From assembly GCF_049846925.1 (NCBI RefSeq), contig NZ_JBNCMT010000008.1, positions 62,001-126,000 of the forward strand: a DNA stretch of 64,000 nt, read 5' to 3'. Source of the stretch: Brevibacillus_H sp049846925 (lineage in GTDB: Bacteria; Bacillota; Bacilli; Brevibacillales; Brevibacillaceae). Position numbers and translations under genes: made by a program. Below are positions 1-8,205 of this stretch, piece after piece. Every line of letters starts with the position of its first letter. The first letter of the stretch is position 1. Under the pieces are notes generated by a model that saw nothing but the letters and a program-made list of their open reading frames with translations, was not told the origin of the DNA and made no database searches.

Positions 1-1
1 C

Positions 2-262
2 TTGACGGGAGCCGATACCGTGATCCTCTATGACCTCTGGTGGAATCCGGCTGTAGAACAGCAAGCTGCCGACCGTGCCCACCGCATCGGACAAAAAAAC
101 GTCGTTCAGGTGATCCGACTTGTCACACAAGGTACCGTGGAAGAAAAGATGATTGAACTTCAGCAAAGAAAGAAAAACCTGATTGAGGAAGTCATTCAAC
201 CAGGTCAAGAAGCATTGTCCACGTTAACGGAACAAGACATACGTGAAATTCTGATGATCTAA
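2..262 (+). CDS. SNF2/DEAD-like helicase, C-terminal end (5' partial)
   Basis: This is the last 86 residues of a gene that begins before the window. It contains the end of the helicase C-terminal lobe: a TGAD start, an ILYDLWWNPAVEQQA stretch, and the DRAHRIGQ signature of motif VI, in which the arginines contact ATP. DRAHRIGQ is typical of SNF2-family DNA translocases, so the full protein is probably an ATP-driven double-strand DNA translocase or remodeller (bacterial HepA/RapA-like or SWIM-SNF2 type). The motif is directly visible; the subfamily cannot be decided from the fragment. The reading frame ends cleanly at a TAA. Confidence 0.9.
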   Translation: MTGADTVILYDLWWNPAVEQQAADRAHRIGQKNVVQVIRLVTQGTVEEKMIELQQRKKNLIEEVIQPGQEALSTLTEQDIREILMI

Positions 263-358
263 ATATAATAATCAGGTCTTTTGATTTTACTTATAACTAG
301 TTGTATCATATCATCCTCTTAAGAAGAGAATTAATAGATAAGGAGAATTTAAAGTACA

Positions 359-622
359 ATGTTCTTTCAATATATCGTGTTTGGCATTTCTTTAGCCATT
401 TCCATTGGTCCTGTGAATATTGAACTTATCAAACAGGGTATAACTAGAGGGTTTCTTCCTTCTTGGCTCGTTGGGATTGGCGGTATGAGTGCTGATTTCG
501 TTATCCTATCCATCATTTTCTTAGGATTAGGTTCCTGCTTCACATCGTTCTTCGCTCATTTATCATGTAACCGCCACTATAATAGAAGAAGCTATCCTTA
601 TTGGGTAGCTTCTTGTTCGTAG
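359..622 (+). pseudogene. Truncated LysE-family exporter remnant
   Basis: The frame begins with a good start and reads like the first 60 residues of a LysE/RhtB amino-acid exporter: a first membrane helix with the family signature ISIGPVNIELIKQG, followed by a second hydrophobic segment ending near residue 62. After that the protein becomes a polar, cysteine-containing tail unlike LysE and stops at 87 residues, whereas the family is about 200 residues with six helices. The last codons run through a hairpin resembling a terminator. I read this as a gene truncated by deletion, leaving the N-terminus next to its old terminator. It is unlikely to transport anything. Confidence 0.7.
586..618 (+). 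terminator. Hairpin at end of LysE remnant
   Basis: Arms AAGAAGCTA (586-594) and TAGCTTCTT (606-614) are perfect complements with an 11-base loop. It lies inside the extra tail of the LysE remnant, which suggests that it was the terminator of the intact gene. Confidence 0.6.
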
Positions 623-784
623 TGTCATTATGTCGAAGAGTCACAAAGGATAGCTCACCAGCTCCTACCATACCGTAAACTCACATCACCGCACCGTGTC
701 CGTGAACAAAGGTGAGATAATGAGCTACTTCAAAACTTGATCATCACTGCAGATCATGGTAAAAAGTACAGAGAGGTGAAAGGA

Positions 785-1036
785 ATGAAGATTGCAATTT
801 ACCAGATTGCATATAAGATCGGAATGCATCCCAAAGAACTGGCGAAAGCTGTAAAAGAAGGCGAAATTACAGGAGAAGTTTCAGACGATAATCCTCAGTC
901 AAAAGAAGCATGGGTCGACCTGCTTTCTTTTCGCAACTATATTCATTGGCTTTATGAAAAAGAAACGATTACTGAGATGAGCTATCTTCGTGCACTCCGC
1001 CACATTGACGAGGCGATCCAAAAACAAAAAAGGTGA
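785..1036 (+). CDS. Small conserved-looking protein of unknown function (83 aa)
   Basis: The start at 785 is chosen because an AGAGGTGAAAGGA ribosome binding site lies just before it; a longer upstream reading has none. The product is a soluble, charged, mostly helical protein (83 residues) beginning MKIAIYQIAYKIGMHPKELAKAV, which resembles a helix-turn-helix or swapped DNA-recognition fold at its start. The rest holds a tryptophan-rich middle and ends in basic residues QKQKR. No membrane segment or catalytic motif is visible. A strong hairpin overlaps the stop codon. I do not recognise the family; it could be a small DNA-binding protein, but that is only a guess from its N-terminal half. Confidence 0.6.
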   Translation: MKIAIYQIAYKIGMHPKELAKAVKEGEITGEVSDDNPQSKEAWVDLLSFRNYIHWLYEKETITEMSYLRALRHIDEAIQKQKR

Positions 1037-1062
1037 TTTTCTCCAATTGGAAAAAATCACCT
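1031..1062. terminator. Bidirectional intrinsic terminator
   Basis: AGGTGATTTT and AAAAAATCACCT can pair around a CTCCAATTGG loop. It overlaps the stop of the 785-1036 gene and lies just past the stop of the minus-strand gene at 1094, so it can serve both convergent genes. Confidence 0.75.
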
Positions 1063-1093
1063 ACTATACTTATTAGCGAGATTGTTTTAAGGA

Positions 1094-1651
1094 TTATTGT
1101 GGCTTTTGATCGTAAGGCTCCACTTCACCGATATAAGTCAAGTTTTGTTTGCTAAGGTAGGCCTGTTGAACTCCCTCGGCAATTTCTGCATTCGTTAACC
1201 AGCGGGATGAGCCTTTTTCCCTTTTGTAACCTAACACCACCCGGCGATAGGTATTCATCCATTTTTCTTCTATCCATGGCTCTTTGTAGCCAGCTATTCC
1301 ACGTATATGAAGGGTATCTACGCCAACCTCCAAGCACATGTGAAGTGTTTCTACTGCATCAGTACGAATCCATAAGATCATCGCTGATAAAGGGGTGGTT
1401 TCTTGCAGATGTTGAAGTATTTCTTGAAAGGCGGTTGTCTTTCGATAATCTACTGCAAAAAGGCTCATTCTCTCTGGATTCACACAAGCTCTCTGCAAAT
1501 TTTCTAGTTTGCTTCGTTCCCTTCCAATAACAGTAACGAAATACCCCAATTGATTCAGAGAAAGACATGTTCCTCGCAGCATTCCACTGCCGCCGACAAT
1601 TAGAATATTCTTCATTTCTTGATTTTCTCTACAATTTTTTAACATGCACAA
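1094..1651 (-). CDS. NAD(P)-binding Rossmann-fold protein, short-chain-dehydrogenase-like
   Basis: The protein has an N-terminal dinucleotide-binding loop, ILIVGGSGMLRG, after a beta strand, and an IGRERSKLENL second strand typical of NADP-binding SDR relatives. At about 175-185 residues it is shorter than classical SDRs (about 250), and no YxxxK catalytic pair is visible, so an atypical or non-enzymatic Rossmann protein is likely. Two starts are possible: TTG at 1651 with AAGGATGAGAG before it, or the ATG at 1615 directly before the Rossmann strand, which has a weak ribosome site. It is followed by a terminator shared with the convergent upstream gene. The substrate is unknown. Confidence 0.75.
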   Translation of the reverse strand: MCMLKNCRENQEMKNILIVGGSGMLRGTCLSLNQLGYFVTVIGRERSKLENLQRACVNPERMSLFAVDYRKTTAFQEILQHLQETTPLSAMILWIRTDAVETLHMCLEVGVDTLHIRGIAGYKEPWIEEKWMNTYRRVVLGYKREKGSSRWLTNAEIAEGVQQAYLSKQNLTYIGEVEPYDQKPQ

Positions 1652-1675
1652 CTCTCATCCTTCGTCTCGTTTGTA

Positions 1676-2542
1676 CTAAGACCAGTGCGGAGGGCGAGAA
1701 AGCATATGAGGTAGATTTGTTTGTGAATCGCCCTTTGCTGAGTTAATCTGCGCTTGTGTAAGAAAAATGCTCGTTCCAAGATCTGCTCCGCTTAGATTGG
1801 CATCACGTAAATCCGCACCGATCATATCTGCCCCACTCAAATTGGCATCTCTCAGGTCAGCGGCAATCAGAAAAGCTCCTCGAAAGTTTGCACCTCGAAG
1901 ATCCTTTCCCCTTAGATTTGCCCCCATCAGATCCGCTCTACGATGATCGACTCTCTTTTTGTTTTTGAGACTCTGCTCTTTACTTACTTTTGTCCACACC
2001 AGATCGCCTGTTTGTAACAGCAGAACATTTACTTTTGCTCGTTGAGAAGAAACGTCCAGAGCCAGCAATGCTTCGGGACTCTGGTGAGAAAGCTGTTCTG
2101 TCTCGTTAAGTAGAAGGGTAAGCTCTTTATGTATGGGCCTAGTCGCATCCAGTGTCAGTGCTTCGGTCAGATACCAGAGCATCTCATGGAGTTGGTGCAT
2201 GATCGGGAACACATTGTACATTTTCTTTGCAATTTCCGGACTCTTGCGCCAATCCATGCCTTCGAACGTGTCTTGGGAGACTTTTTGCCCGGCCCCAAAG
2301 CAGTCAAAAACCGTACAGCCTTTAAAGCCTTTTTGTCTGAGGGTAGGGTGAATTTTGCAGCGAAAGTCCTGTTGCAGATTGGAACAGGGTATTCCCGAAG
2401 CTTTATCAATAGCAAAATCTGCCGATGCTGCGAATGGTAGAGCGACACAGCACAAACCAAAGCACTTCTCACAGTCTGCACTTAATTGGTTATGATTACT
2501 GTTGCAGTTAGGATCGGGATGATTAGTTACGTTCTCAAACAA
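1676..2542 (-). CDS. Pentapeptide-repeat protein with Cys-rich N-terminal domain
   Basis: The C-terminal part holds about eleven tandem A(D/N)LxG-type pentapeptides (ADLMGANLRG onward to ADLGTS), which in this fold form a right-handed quadrilateral beta helix. The first 100 residues are rich in cysteine (CEKCFGLCC, then single Cys residues in PCSN, RCK, GCT and DCFG), suggesting a metal or iron-sulfur site of the type seen in YkgJ-like cysteine-cluster proteins. Start choice: an AGGAGG sequence ends 7 bases before a TTG at 2542, so I place the start there rather than at an upstream ATG (2575) that lacks a ribosome site; this gives 288 residues. Function is unknown; some family members mimic DNA and protect gyrase, but the cysteine domain argues for a different role. 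Confidence 0.8.
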   Translation of the reverse strand: MFENVTNHPDPNCNSNHNQLSADCEKCFGLCCVALPFAASADFAIDKASGIPCSNLQQDFRCKIHPTLRQKGFKGCTVFDCFGAGQKVSQDTFEGMDWRKSPEIAKKMYNVFPIMHQLHEMLWYLTEALTLDATRPIHKELTLLLNETEQLSHQSPEALLALDVSSQRAKVNVLLLQTGDLVWTKVSKEQSLKNKKRVDHRRADLMGANLRGKDLRGANFRGAFLIAADLRDANLSGADMIGADLRDANLSGADLGTSIFLTQAQINSAKGDSQTNLPHMLSRPPHWS

Positions 2543-2735
2543 TTTGTTAACCTCCTGAATAACAATGACAGCCATTTGCTGATTTCTCGATTACACTACG
2601 TTTTTTTATACTCCAATTGTAGTGTAGAAGTTCAATGTTTCAAACTATTTCATGTGATTTTTGATTATTCTTTATCTTTTGTTTCGTCTCCTTTTTGTTA
2701 TAATGATTAGATTATTAAGTTAAAGGAGTACTCCT

Positions 2736-4118
2736 ATGTACCAAACCTATACCATCAGCGAAAAGATAAAACAAATATTATGGATGATCGTGCCGATATT
2801 AATCACACAGCTCGGCATGTTTTCCATGGTATTTTTCAATACGATACTGTCAGGTAAGTACAATTCTTCAGATCTTGCTGGTGTTGCGATTGGCTCATCG
2901 ATTTGGAATCCGATTTTTACCGGCTTGAGCGGAATTTTACTAGCCGTCTCACCCATCGCTGCCCAACGTTTTGGCGAGAAAAACGGAAAGGAAGTTTCTT
3001 CGATTCTGTCACATGGAATCTATCTCGCCATTATGATTGCCTCGCTGGTCATCGTCTTAGGTTTTTTCTTGCTAAATCCGGTTTTGACAGCCATGAAATT
3101 GCCAGAGAGTGTACATCATACCGCTCACGACTATCTCGTCGGATTAAGCTTTGGAATCATTCCCCTTTTTATTTTCAACGTGTTGCGTTCGTTTATCTAT
3201 GCACTGGGTAAAACAAGAATCGTTATGTACATTTTGCTGTCTGCTTTACCGATCAACTTCTTTTTAAACTATGTGCTGATCTTCGGATATTGGGGATTCC
3301 CTGAGCTTGGCGGGGCTGGAGCAGGCTATGCCACATCCGTTACCTACTTTGTAATTGCTGGTTTGACGGCATTTATTATCATTACTCGACAGCCTTTCTC
3401 GGAATTTTTCCAACTCGAAAATTTTAAAACGTTTTCCGGAGAAAAGTGCAAGGAGATTCTCAAAATTGGTGTTCCAATGGGACTTTCCATCTTTTTTGAA
3501 ACGAGCATGTTTGCTGTTGTGACGATTTTAATTAGCAAATTTAACATTACCACCATTGCGTCCTATCAGACGGCGTTGAATATTGTCTCGTTTCTGTACA
3601 TGATTCCGTTAAGCATTTCCATGGCACAAACCGTTTTAGTCGGTTTTGAAGTGGGAGCAGGCAGATATAAAGATGCTAAAGCTTACAGTTGGCTTGGAAT
3701 TCAACTCTCTGTTGTCATTGCGCTTGTGGCTGGCTTGCTTGTGGTATTTTTCCGTTATGATGTTGCGAGTTTTTATTCAAACGAACCTGCTGTTATTACC
3801 ATGGCTGGCGACTTTCTCATCTATGCGCTCTTTTTTATGATTGCCGATGCCATCCAGGCAACTGCCCTTGCAGCATTAAGGGGCTATAAGGATGTGAACA
3901 TGCCATTCATCATCACGCTGATCGCCTACTGGCTCATCTGCTTGCCCGTCGGTTATCTTTTGGCCCATTACACAAATATAGGGGCTACAAGCTATTGGAT
4001 TGGATTAACAGCCGGACTATTAGTGGCAGGAGTATTTCTGTCGGCGAGACTTATCTTTTTACAGAAGCTGCGATATGCAGATGATATAAGAAATGCAGTT
4101 GAAATAACAAGAGCCTAA
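2736..4118 (+). CDS. MATE-family multidrug efflux transporter
   Basis: 460 residues with about 12 hydrophobic helices in two homologous halves, the usual size for MATE antiporters. The first half has the family pattern around LITQLGMFSMVFFNTILSG with the following helix, and the second half repeats it near PMGLSIFFETSMFAVVTIL. Such proteins export cationic drugs or metabolites using Na+ or H+ gradients across the cytoplasmic membrane. AAAGGAGTACTCCT precedes the start. The gene is single, with a strong terminator after it. It lies divergent to the pentapeptide-repeat gene across a 190-base AT-rich gap. The substrate cannot be told from sequence. Confidence 0.93.
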   Translation: MYQTYTISEKIKQILWMIVPILITQLGMFSMVFFNTILSGKYNSSDLAGVAIGSSIWNPIFTGLSGILLAVSPIAAQRFGEKNGKEVSSILSHGIYLAIMIASLVIVLGFFLLNPVLTAMKLPESVHHTAHDYLVGLSFGIIPLFIFNVLRSFIYALGKTRIVMYILLSALPINFFLNYVLIFGYWGFPELGGAGAGYATSVTYFVIAGLTAFIIITRQPFSEFFQLENFKTFSGEKCKEILKIGVPMGLSIFFETSMFAVVTILISKFNITTIASYQTALNIVSFLYMIPLSISMAQTVLVGFEVGAGRYKDAKAYSWLGIQLSVVIALVAGLLVVFFRYDVASFYSNEPAVITMAGDFLIYALFFMIADAIQATALAALRGYKDVNMPFIITLIAYWLICLPVGYLLAHYTNIGATSYWIGLTAGLLVAGVFLSARLIFLQKLRYADDIRNAVEITRA

Positions 4119-4145
4119 CCTTTTCGATAGGTTAGGCCTCTCTTT
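4113..4145 (+). terminator. Intrinsic terminator after MATE gene
   Basis: GCCTAACC (4113-4120) pairs with GGTTAGGC (4130-4137), followed by CTCTCTTTT. It starts within the last codons of the MATE gene. Confidence 0.85.
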
Positions 4146-4165
4146 TCGTCACCAGTGGCACTATA

Positions 4166-4627
4166 TTAGTTTATCTTTCTATTTTCTGAGCAGTAGTTAT
4201 TAATCATTTCCAGTTCTTCCTGGTACATTTGCTTGGCAATCCGTTGAATAAACCATTTTTCGATACTTCCCATGAGCCCGTTTTTTTGCTTCCATGTTGT
4301 TTGTATGGTAACACTGGTTTTATTGGCGACGAGCGGAATGACATGAAAGTGAGTGACGAGCCCCAGATCAGCATCTTCTTCCTGTAACACTTCGCCTGGC
4401 ACTGGTTCAGTAACAGTCAACCGCATTTGTTGCTTTAAGCCCAACGCTTTTGTTTGAACTTTGATGACTGTACCTTCTCCATATCCTCCCTGTTCGATCT
4501 CTAATGAATCAAAATATTTGGGAGGTAAAATTTTTGGATGCCCATCTACATAGTTGCGTAACAGATTGTAAATGAATTGTGGCTCTGCTTCGATCTCCTT
4601 CGACTCTTTCACTGTATACGTACTCAT
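4166..4627 (-). CDS. SRPBCC-family (START-like) protein
   Basis: About 153 residues beginning MSTYTVKESKEIEAEPQFIYNLLRN, the first strand and helix of the helix-grip fold that binds hydrophobic ligands. Later strands, a GEGTVIKVQTKALGLKQQMR stretch and a C-terminal helix of MYQEELEMINNYC match the polyketide cyclase/dehydrase-type branch. Start at 4627 is preceded by GAGGGGTAGT; an upstream ATG has no ribosome site. It lies 60 bases past the end of the polyketide-like operon and is separated from it by a hairpin, so it may or may not be co-transcribed. It could be a lipid or polyketide-binding protein serving that pathway; this is an inference from position only. Confidence 0.85.
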   Translation of the reverse strand: MSTYTVKESKEIEAEPQFIYNLLRNYVDGHPKILPPKYFDSLEIEQGGYGEGTVIKVQTKALGLKQQMRLTVTEPVPGEVLQEEDADLGLVTHFHVIPLVANKTSVTIQTTWKQKNGLMGSIEKWFIQRIAKQMYQEELEMINNYCSENRKIN

Positions 4628-4686
4628 ACTACCCCTCACCCTCTAGTTCTTTCTCCTATATTATGACAACTTTACTTGCACACGGA

Positions 4687-4713
4687 AAGACCGATAATTA
4701 GCTAATCGGTCTT
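4687..4713. terminator. Terminator hairpin of the KS operon
   Basis: AAGACCGAT (4687-4695) and ATCGGTCTT (4705-4713) form a perfect 9-base stem directly after the stop codon of the KAS III-like gene. The run after the stem on the minus strand is TTTCC, so the U-tract is weak. Confidence 0.7.
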
Positions 4714-5739
4714 CTACCTATTTCTATGTTGCGAATTGCGCCTAAAGAGAACTGCCGTGTGATGAAAGCCAAGTCCTAATGAATGCAACAGCAGGTAGTC
4801 CGTCTCCACTTTTTCGTGGAAATGAGCCAATGTGACGGAGACAGAAGCAAGAGCCATGTTTCCCAAATCGGCTAACGTATCAAAATAAGCTTTGGGTTTG
4901 ATCAATTCAGTCCAATGATCAATCAGTTTGCGGCTTGCCTGATGGCTGATCATAGTAATTTGATTGCCTGTAATACCATTTCGTTCCAAAAGCTGCTTGA
5001 TCATCCGGGGTGGTGCGTCCATTCCCGTAGTCAAAAAAGAGTGTACCCCCTCTTCCTGATCGATACCGAATGTCGGAATCGGACGGTTTTGTTCGTCAAC
5101 CACTACTGCTCGGATACCGTTGTGCACAGTCTGGCGATTCTGGATGGTCATATAGCCGTACTCGTTGCTCCACGTTTCACTGATAAAATCCTGCATCACA
5201 AAAGGTGCCTCGGGACCAACAACTGCTGCACCAGCCCCATCCCCTAAACTTAACGAATGTCCGGCAGTGTAATCACCATGCCGACTAAAATTACCCCCCG
5301 TCACAATCAGTGCATAGCGACAATGACCTGCTAGTATCGCTTCCCACGCTTGGATCAGACTGAGTGGAAAATTACTGAAATCACTGTGAATCGGCACTAC
5401 CAGTGTAGACGGGAGAAGTCCCAAATCACGGTGTACTTTATAGAGAACATTGGGAGTGATAAATTCAGAGACAGAGCCATAACCGTACAGTCTATCAATC
5501 TCATCAAGCTTGATGCCAGCATTGATAAGCGCCTCTTGTGCAGCAGCTACCATCAGATCAGATAATGACTCTCCTTGCTGCAGCACTCTGCGTTCTCTCA
5601 CTCCCGTAAAAAGCGTATGCTCGGATACTCCCTGTGAATTTGCTGAGGTACGAATCTGGCTGAAAATAGGATCGTCATTTTTACGGACACTATCGGGAAG
5701 TGCATACCCGTACCCTAACAAACCGATTGCTTGATGCAT
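4714..5739 (-). CDS. KAS III (FabH)-like protein lacking the catalytic cysteine
   Basis: 341 residues with the thiolase fold of beta-ketoacyl-ACP synthase III. Its GDGAGAAVV motif (residues 166-174), the histidine of SHQAS (His266, usually NPHQAN) and the asparagine of LGNMA (Asn294) match FabH. The segment where FabH has its nucleophilic Cys (residues 111-135, around VVPIHSDFSNF) contains no cysteine at all; the only Cys is 140, further on. Some FabH relatives in polyketide pathways lack Cys and transfer acyl groups through Ser or without covalent intermediate. It is the last gene of the operon, 15 bases after the ThDP gene; GGAGGTTTTCTTTGTT precedes its ATG. Role: likely acyl transfer, priming or release in this pathway. 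Confidence 0.85.
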   Translation of the reverse strand: MHQAIGLLGYGYALPDSVRKNDDPIFSQIRTSANSQGVSEHTLFTGVRERRVLQQGESLSDLMVAAAQEALINAGIKLDEIDRLYGYGSVSEFITPNVLYKVHRDLGLLPSTLVVPIHSDFSNFPLSLIQAWEAILAGHCRYALIVTGGNFSRHGDYTAGHSLSLGDGAGAAVVGPEAPFVMQDFISETWSNEYGYMTIQNRQTVHNGIRAVVVDEQNRPIPTFGIDQEEGVHSFLTTGMDAPPRMIKQLLERNGITGNQITMISHQASRKLIDHWTELIKPKAYFDTLADLGNMALASVSVTLAHFHEKVETDYLLLHSLGLGFHHTAVLFRRNSQHRNR

Positions 5740-5754
5740 AACAAAGAAAACCTC

Positions 5755-7473
5755 CTAACCGAGCGGAGTAAACAGATGCTCACCTGTGTACGACTTATCT
5801 AACATCGCAAACCGACTTTTCATGCCTGGAGGAAGAACATCAATATCGACTTGGGCATCGATCACACAAGGCTCATTGGACGCGAGTGCTTCCCGTAGAG
5901 CTTTTGCAAACATGTTGGCCGTTTCTGCATGGAATGCTTTTACACCCAGGCTTTCAGCCAGTTTGCAAAAATCAACAGGTTTGCGAAAACTGGAAATATC
6001 GAACTTGCTTCCGAACTGATAGCGCTCTCCCAGATGAACCAGGCCATGTCCTGCATTGTTAAGCACAATCCAGATGACAGGAATGTTGTATTCGGCTGCT
6101 GTATGGATTTCCATACCGTTCATGGCGAAAGCACCATCGCCTACGAGAGCAACAACGGGCCGATCAGGGGCAGCGAGTTTGCCTCCGATGGCTGCTGCAA
6201 CGGCGTGACCCATTGAGGCCATTCCTAAGCCAATCTGAAATGACCCCGGTCGTTTCGCCTGATAGCAGTGAATCCCCCAGTTGATGCAACTGCCATTGTC
6301 TACGAACAGGATTGTATCCTCAGGCAAGACATCTTGCATCAATACCATGAGTTCAGCAGGGTGCAATCTCTTACCGGTCGATGGCTGAGTATCCAGTAAT
6401 TCCTCATCGTCAAATTTTGCCTCAAAGCTGCTGATCATCGTTTTCGCTGACGACTGGATGAAAGTAGTAAGCGATAGAAGTGTTTCACGAGCGTCGGCAA
6501 CAATCCCTATTTCTACAGGGTAGTTCTTGCCGATTTCCAGAGGATCAATATCAATTTGAATAAGTGCTTTGCTCGGCTGCAAACGTGGGTCCCAAGAGTT
6601 CGTCTGCCAGTCACCAAGACTGCTACCAATGACGATCAGTACATCCACTTCATCTGATAAAAGATAATTCATTGCCCTCTGATGCCCAGCAAAGCCAAAA
6701 ACACCCAGGGAGAGTCTGTGATTTTCAGGGAATACACCTTTTCCTTTAGGTGTAGTTGCCACTGGGATATTCGTCATTTCAGCAAACCGCTTCAACTCTT
6801 CCCAAGCACCAGAACATTCAATACCATGACCCGCAAGAATTACTGGATGTTTAGCGTTAAGAATCCAATTGACTGCCTCCGCAACCTCTGACAGTGCAAT
6901 TGTCGGACGGCTACCTCGATATCGATTGGGTGGTAGAATCTCGAGTGGTACCGACTTTTTGGCAATGTCTGCCGGAATATTGATATGAACAGGCCCAGGA
7001 CGACCAGATAAAGCCGTGCGCAAGGCTCTGCGTGTCATTTCGCCCGTTTTCTCGGCAGAAGGGATCATGGCAGAAAATTTGGTCACAGGTGAGTAGATTG
7101 AGACAATGTCTACTCCTTGCGCCGTACTTTCCTGCAAAGCACCTTTACCAAATGCTGCTGTTGCTACCTGTGCCGTCAATAGCATCACAGGTGTCGAATC
7201 ACTATACGAACAGGCAATACCCGTCAGCGCATTGGTTGCTCCCGGGCCTGTTGTCGCACAGCACACACCAAGAGAACCTCTAACACGAGCATAGCCGTCC
7301 GCCATGAATGCTGCCCCTTCTTCGTGCTTCGTGAGAATCGGCTGAATCCGATTACGTGCAAAAAGCGCTTCATACAGCGGCATTAGAGGACCTCCCGGAA
7401 TGCCAAACACGTATTCCACACCTTCTGCTTCAAGTTGGCGAACGAGAAGTTCAATCCCTGATACGCTTTCCAA
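5755..7473 (-). CDS. ThDP-dependent acetolactate synthase-like enzyme
   Basis: 572 residues with the three-domain layout of thiamine-diphosphate enzymes. The catalytic glutamate is in KHEEGAAFMADGYAR (Glu51 by alignment of the first HE), and the ThDP/metal site is in VGDGAFAMNG (Gly445-Gly447, then Asn452) followed by the NN of LNNAGHG (472-473). The size and N-terminus fit the large subunit of acetolactate synthase and its relatives (acyloin synthases, benzaldehyde lyase, oxalyl-CoA decarboxylase-type). TTG start with GGGAGAGTG about 11 bases upstream. It starts 6 bases after the PPTase stop, so it is in the KS operon and is not part of a valine/isoleucine operon. It may couple a 2-oxoacid-derived acyl unit to the acyl chain; this is inference. 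Confidence 0.88.
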   Translation of the reverse strand: MESVSGIELLVRQLEAEGVEYVFGIPGGPLMPLYEALFARNRIQPILTKHEEGAAFMADGYARVRGSLGVCCATTGPGATNALTGIACSYSDSTPVMLLTAQVATAAFGKGALQESTAQGVDIVSIYSPVTKFSAMIPSAEKTGEMTRRALRTALSGRPGPVHINIPADIAKKSVPLEILPPNRYRGSRPTIALSEVAEAVNWILNAKHPVILAGHGIECSGAWEELKRFAEMTNIPVATTPKGKGVFPENHRLSLGVFGFAGHQRAMNYLLSDEVDVLIVIGSSLGDWQTNSWDPRLQPSKALIQIDIDPLEIGKNYPVEIGIVADARETLLSLTTFIQSSAKTMISSFEAKFDDEELLDTQPSTGKRLHPAELMVLMQDVLPEDTILFVDNGSCINWGIHCYQAKRPGSFQIGLGMASMGHAVAAAIGGKLAAPDRPVVALVGDGAFAMNGMEIHTAAEYNIPVIWIVLNNAGHGLVHLGERYQFGSKFDISSFRKPVDFCKLAESLGVKAFHAETANMFAKALREALASNEPCVIDAQVDIDVLPPGMKSRFAMLDKSYTGEHLFTPLG

Positions 7474-7479
7474 AAAGTG

Positions 7480-8205
7480 TCACTCTCCCAGTAACATGAT
7501 GATAACCTGCCCTGATTCTATGGAAAAATAACCATCCAAAATCCATTGTTTTGACTGTCCACTGTTATCCTTAGTGATACGACATACTGCCTGAAATTGC
7601 TGTTGGAAGAAACCAATTTTTTGATCTGGTTGTCGATGTCTTAACGGAATAATTTGTAGCATAGGGAGTGCCTGACGTAATCCGACACCCATCCATTTGA
7701 GAAAAGCTTCTTTTGCAGCGAATCCAGAGCAAATAGCAAGAGGATGAGTATGCTCAACCCCAAGCCACTCTGCCCATCTGTACAGTTCTTCTTTATGAAA
7801 TACTTCCGCAATAAAGGCATTGCTGTATGGTTCAATCGTGACATTATCGATTCCGATTCGGATTCGCGAAACTGCGGCATATGCCTTTTGATCTGCATGG
7901 GTTATTGATACGTGTAATGAGGAATCAGAGGGCAGACTGAGTGCTGCCCCTTCATCCAAATGAACAAAAGGCTTCCCTGCTTCTTCTCCCATTTCATTCC
8001 GAAAAATGGATGGCACAACATGATCTGCAAGCGACAAATACGTGCGGATCGCCTGTTTTGCGGCGATTCTCCCAGCAACGAAATCATCCATTCTTTTTTG
8101 CGTTGCTTTATTCCCGAGCAATGCCAACTCTTGTTCTGTCAGGTATCGATAAGCATCTATTATTTGCACCACCTGACAATAAGCAAGTGAATAATCCGTA
8201 CTCAT
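7480..8205 (-). CDS. Sfp-type 4'-phosphopantetheinyl transferase
   Basis: 241 residues. The signature parts are present in order: HVSITHADQKAYAAVS (residues 98-113, the SxTH-type motif), GID (118-120, the metal-binding Asp) and GFAAKEAFLKWMG (161-173), the WxxKEA motif with the catalytic Lys/Glu. Enzymes of this class move the phosphopantetheine arm from CoA to carrier-protein serines in PKS, NRPS and PUFA synthases. Its ATG overlaps the stop of the KS-KR-DH gene by 4 bases (ATGA), which points to translational coupling and a dedicated role for the ACP encoded upstream at about 14130. Confidence 0.92.
   Translation of the reverse strand: MSTDYSLAYCQVVQIIDAYRYLTEQELALLGNKATQKRMDDFVAGRIAAKQAIRTYLSLADHVVPSIFRNEMGEEAGKPFVHLDEGAALSLPSDSSLHVSITHADQKAYAAVSRIRIGIDNVTIEPYSNAFIAEVFHKEELYRWAEWLGVEHTHPLAICSGFAAKEAFLKWMGVGLRQALPMLQIIPLRHRQPDQKIGFFQQQFQAVCRITKDNSGQSKQWILDGYFSIESGQVIIMLLGE

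Noticed and set aside
1207..1530. 107-codon plus-strand frame
   Set aside because: Antisense shadow of the Rossmann gene; no ribosome site or family pattern.
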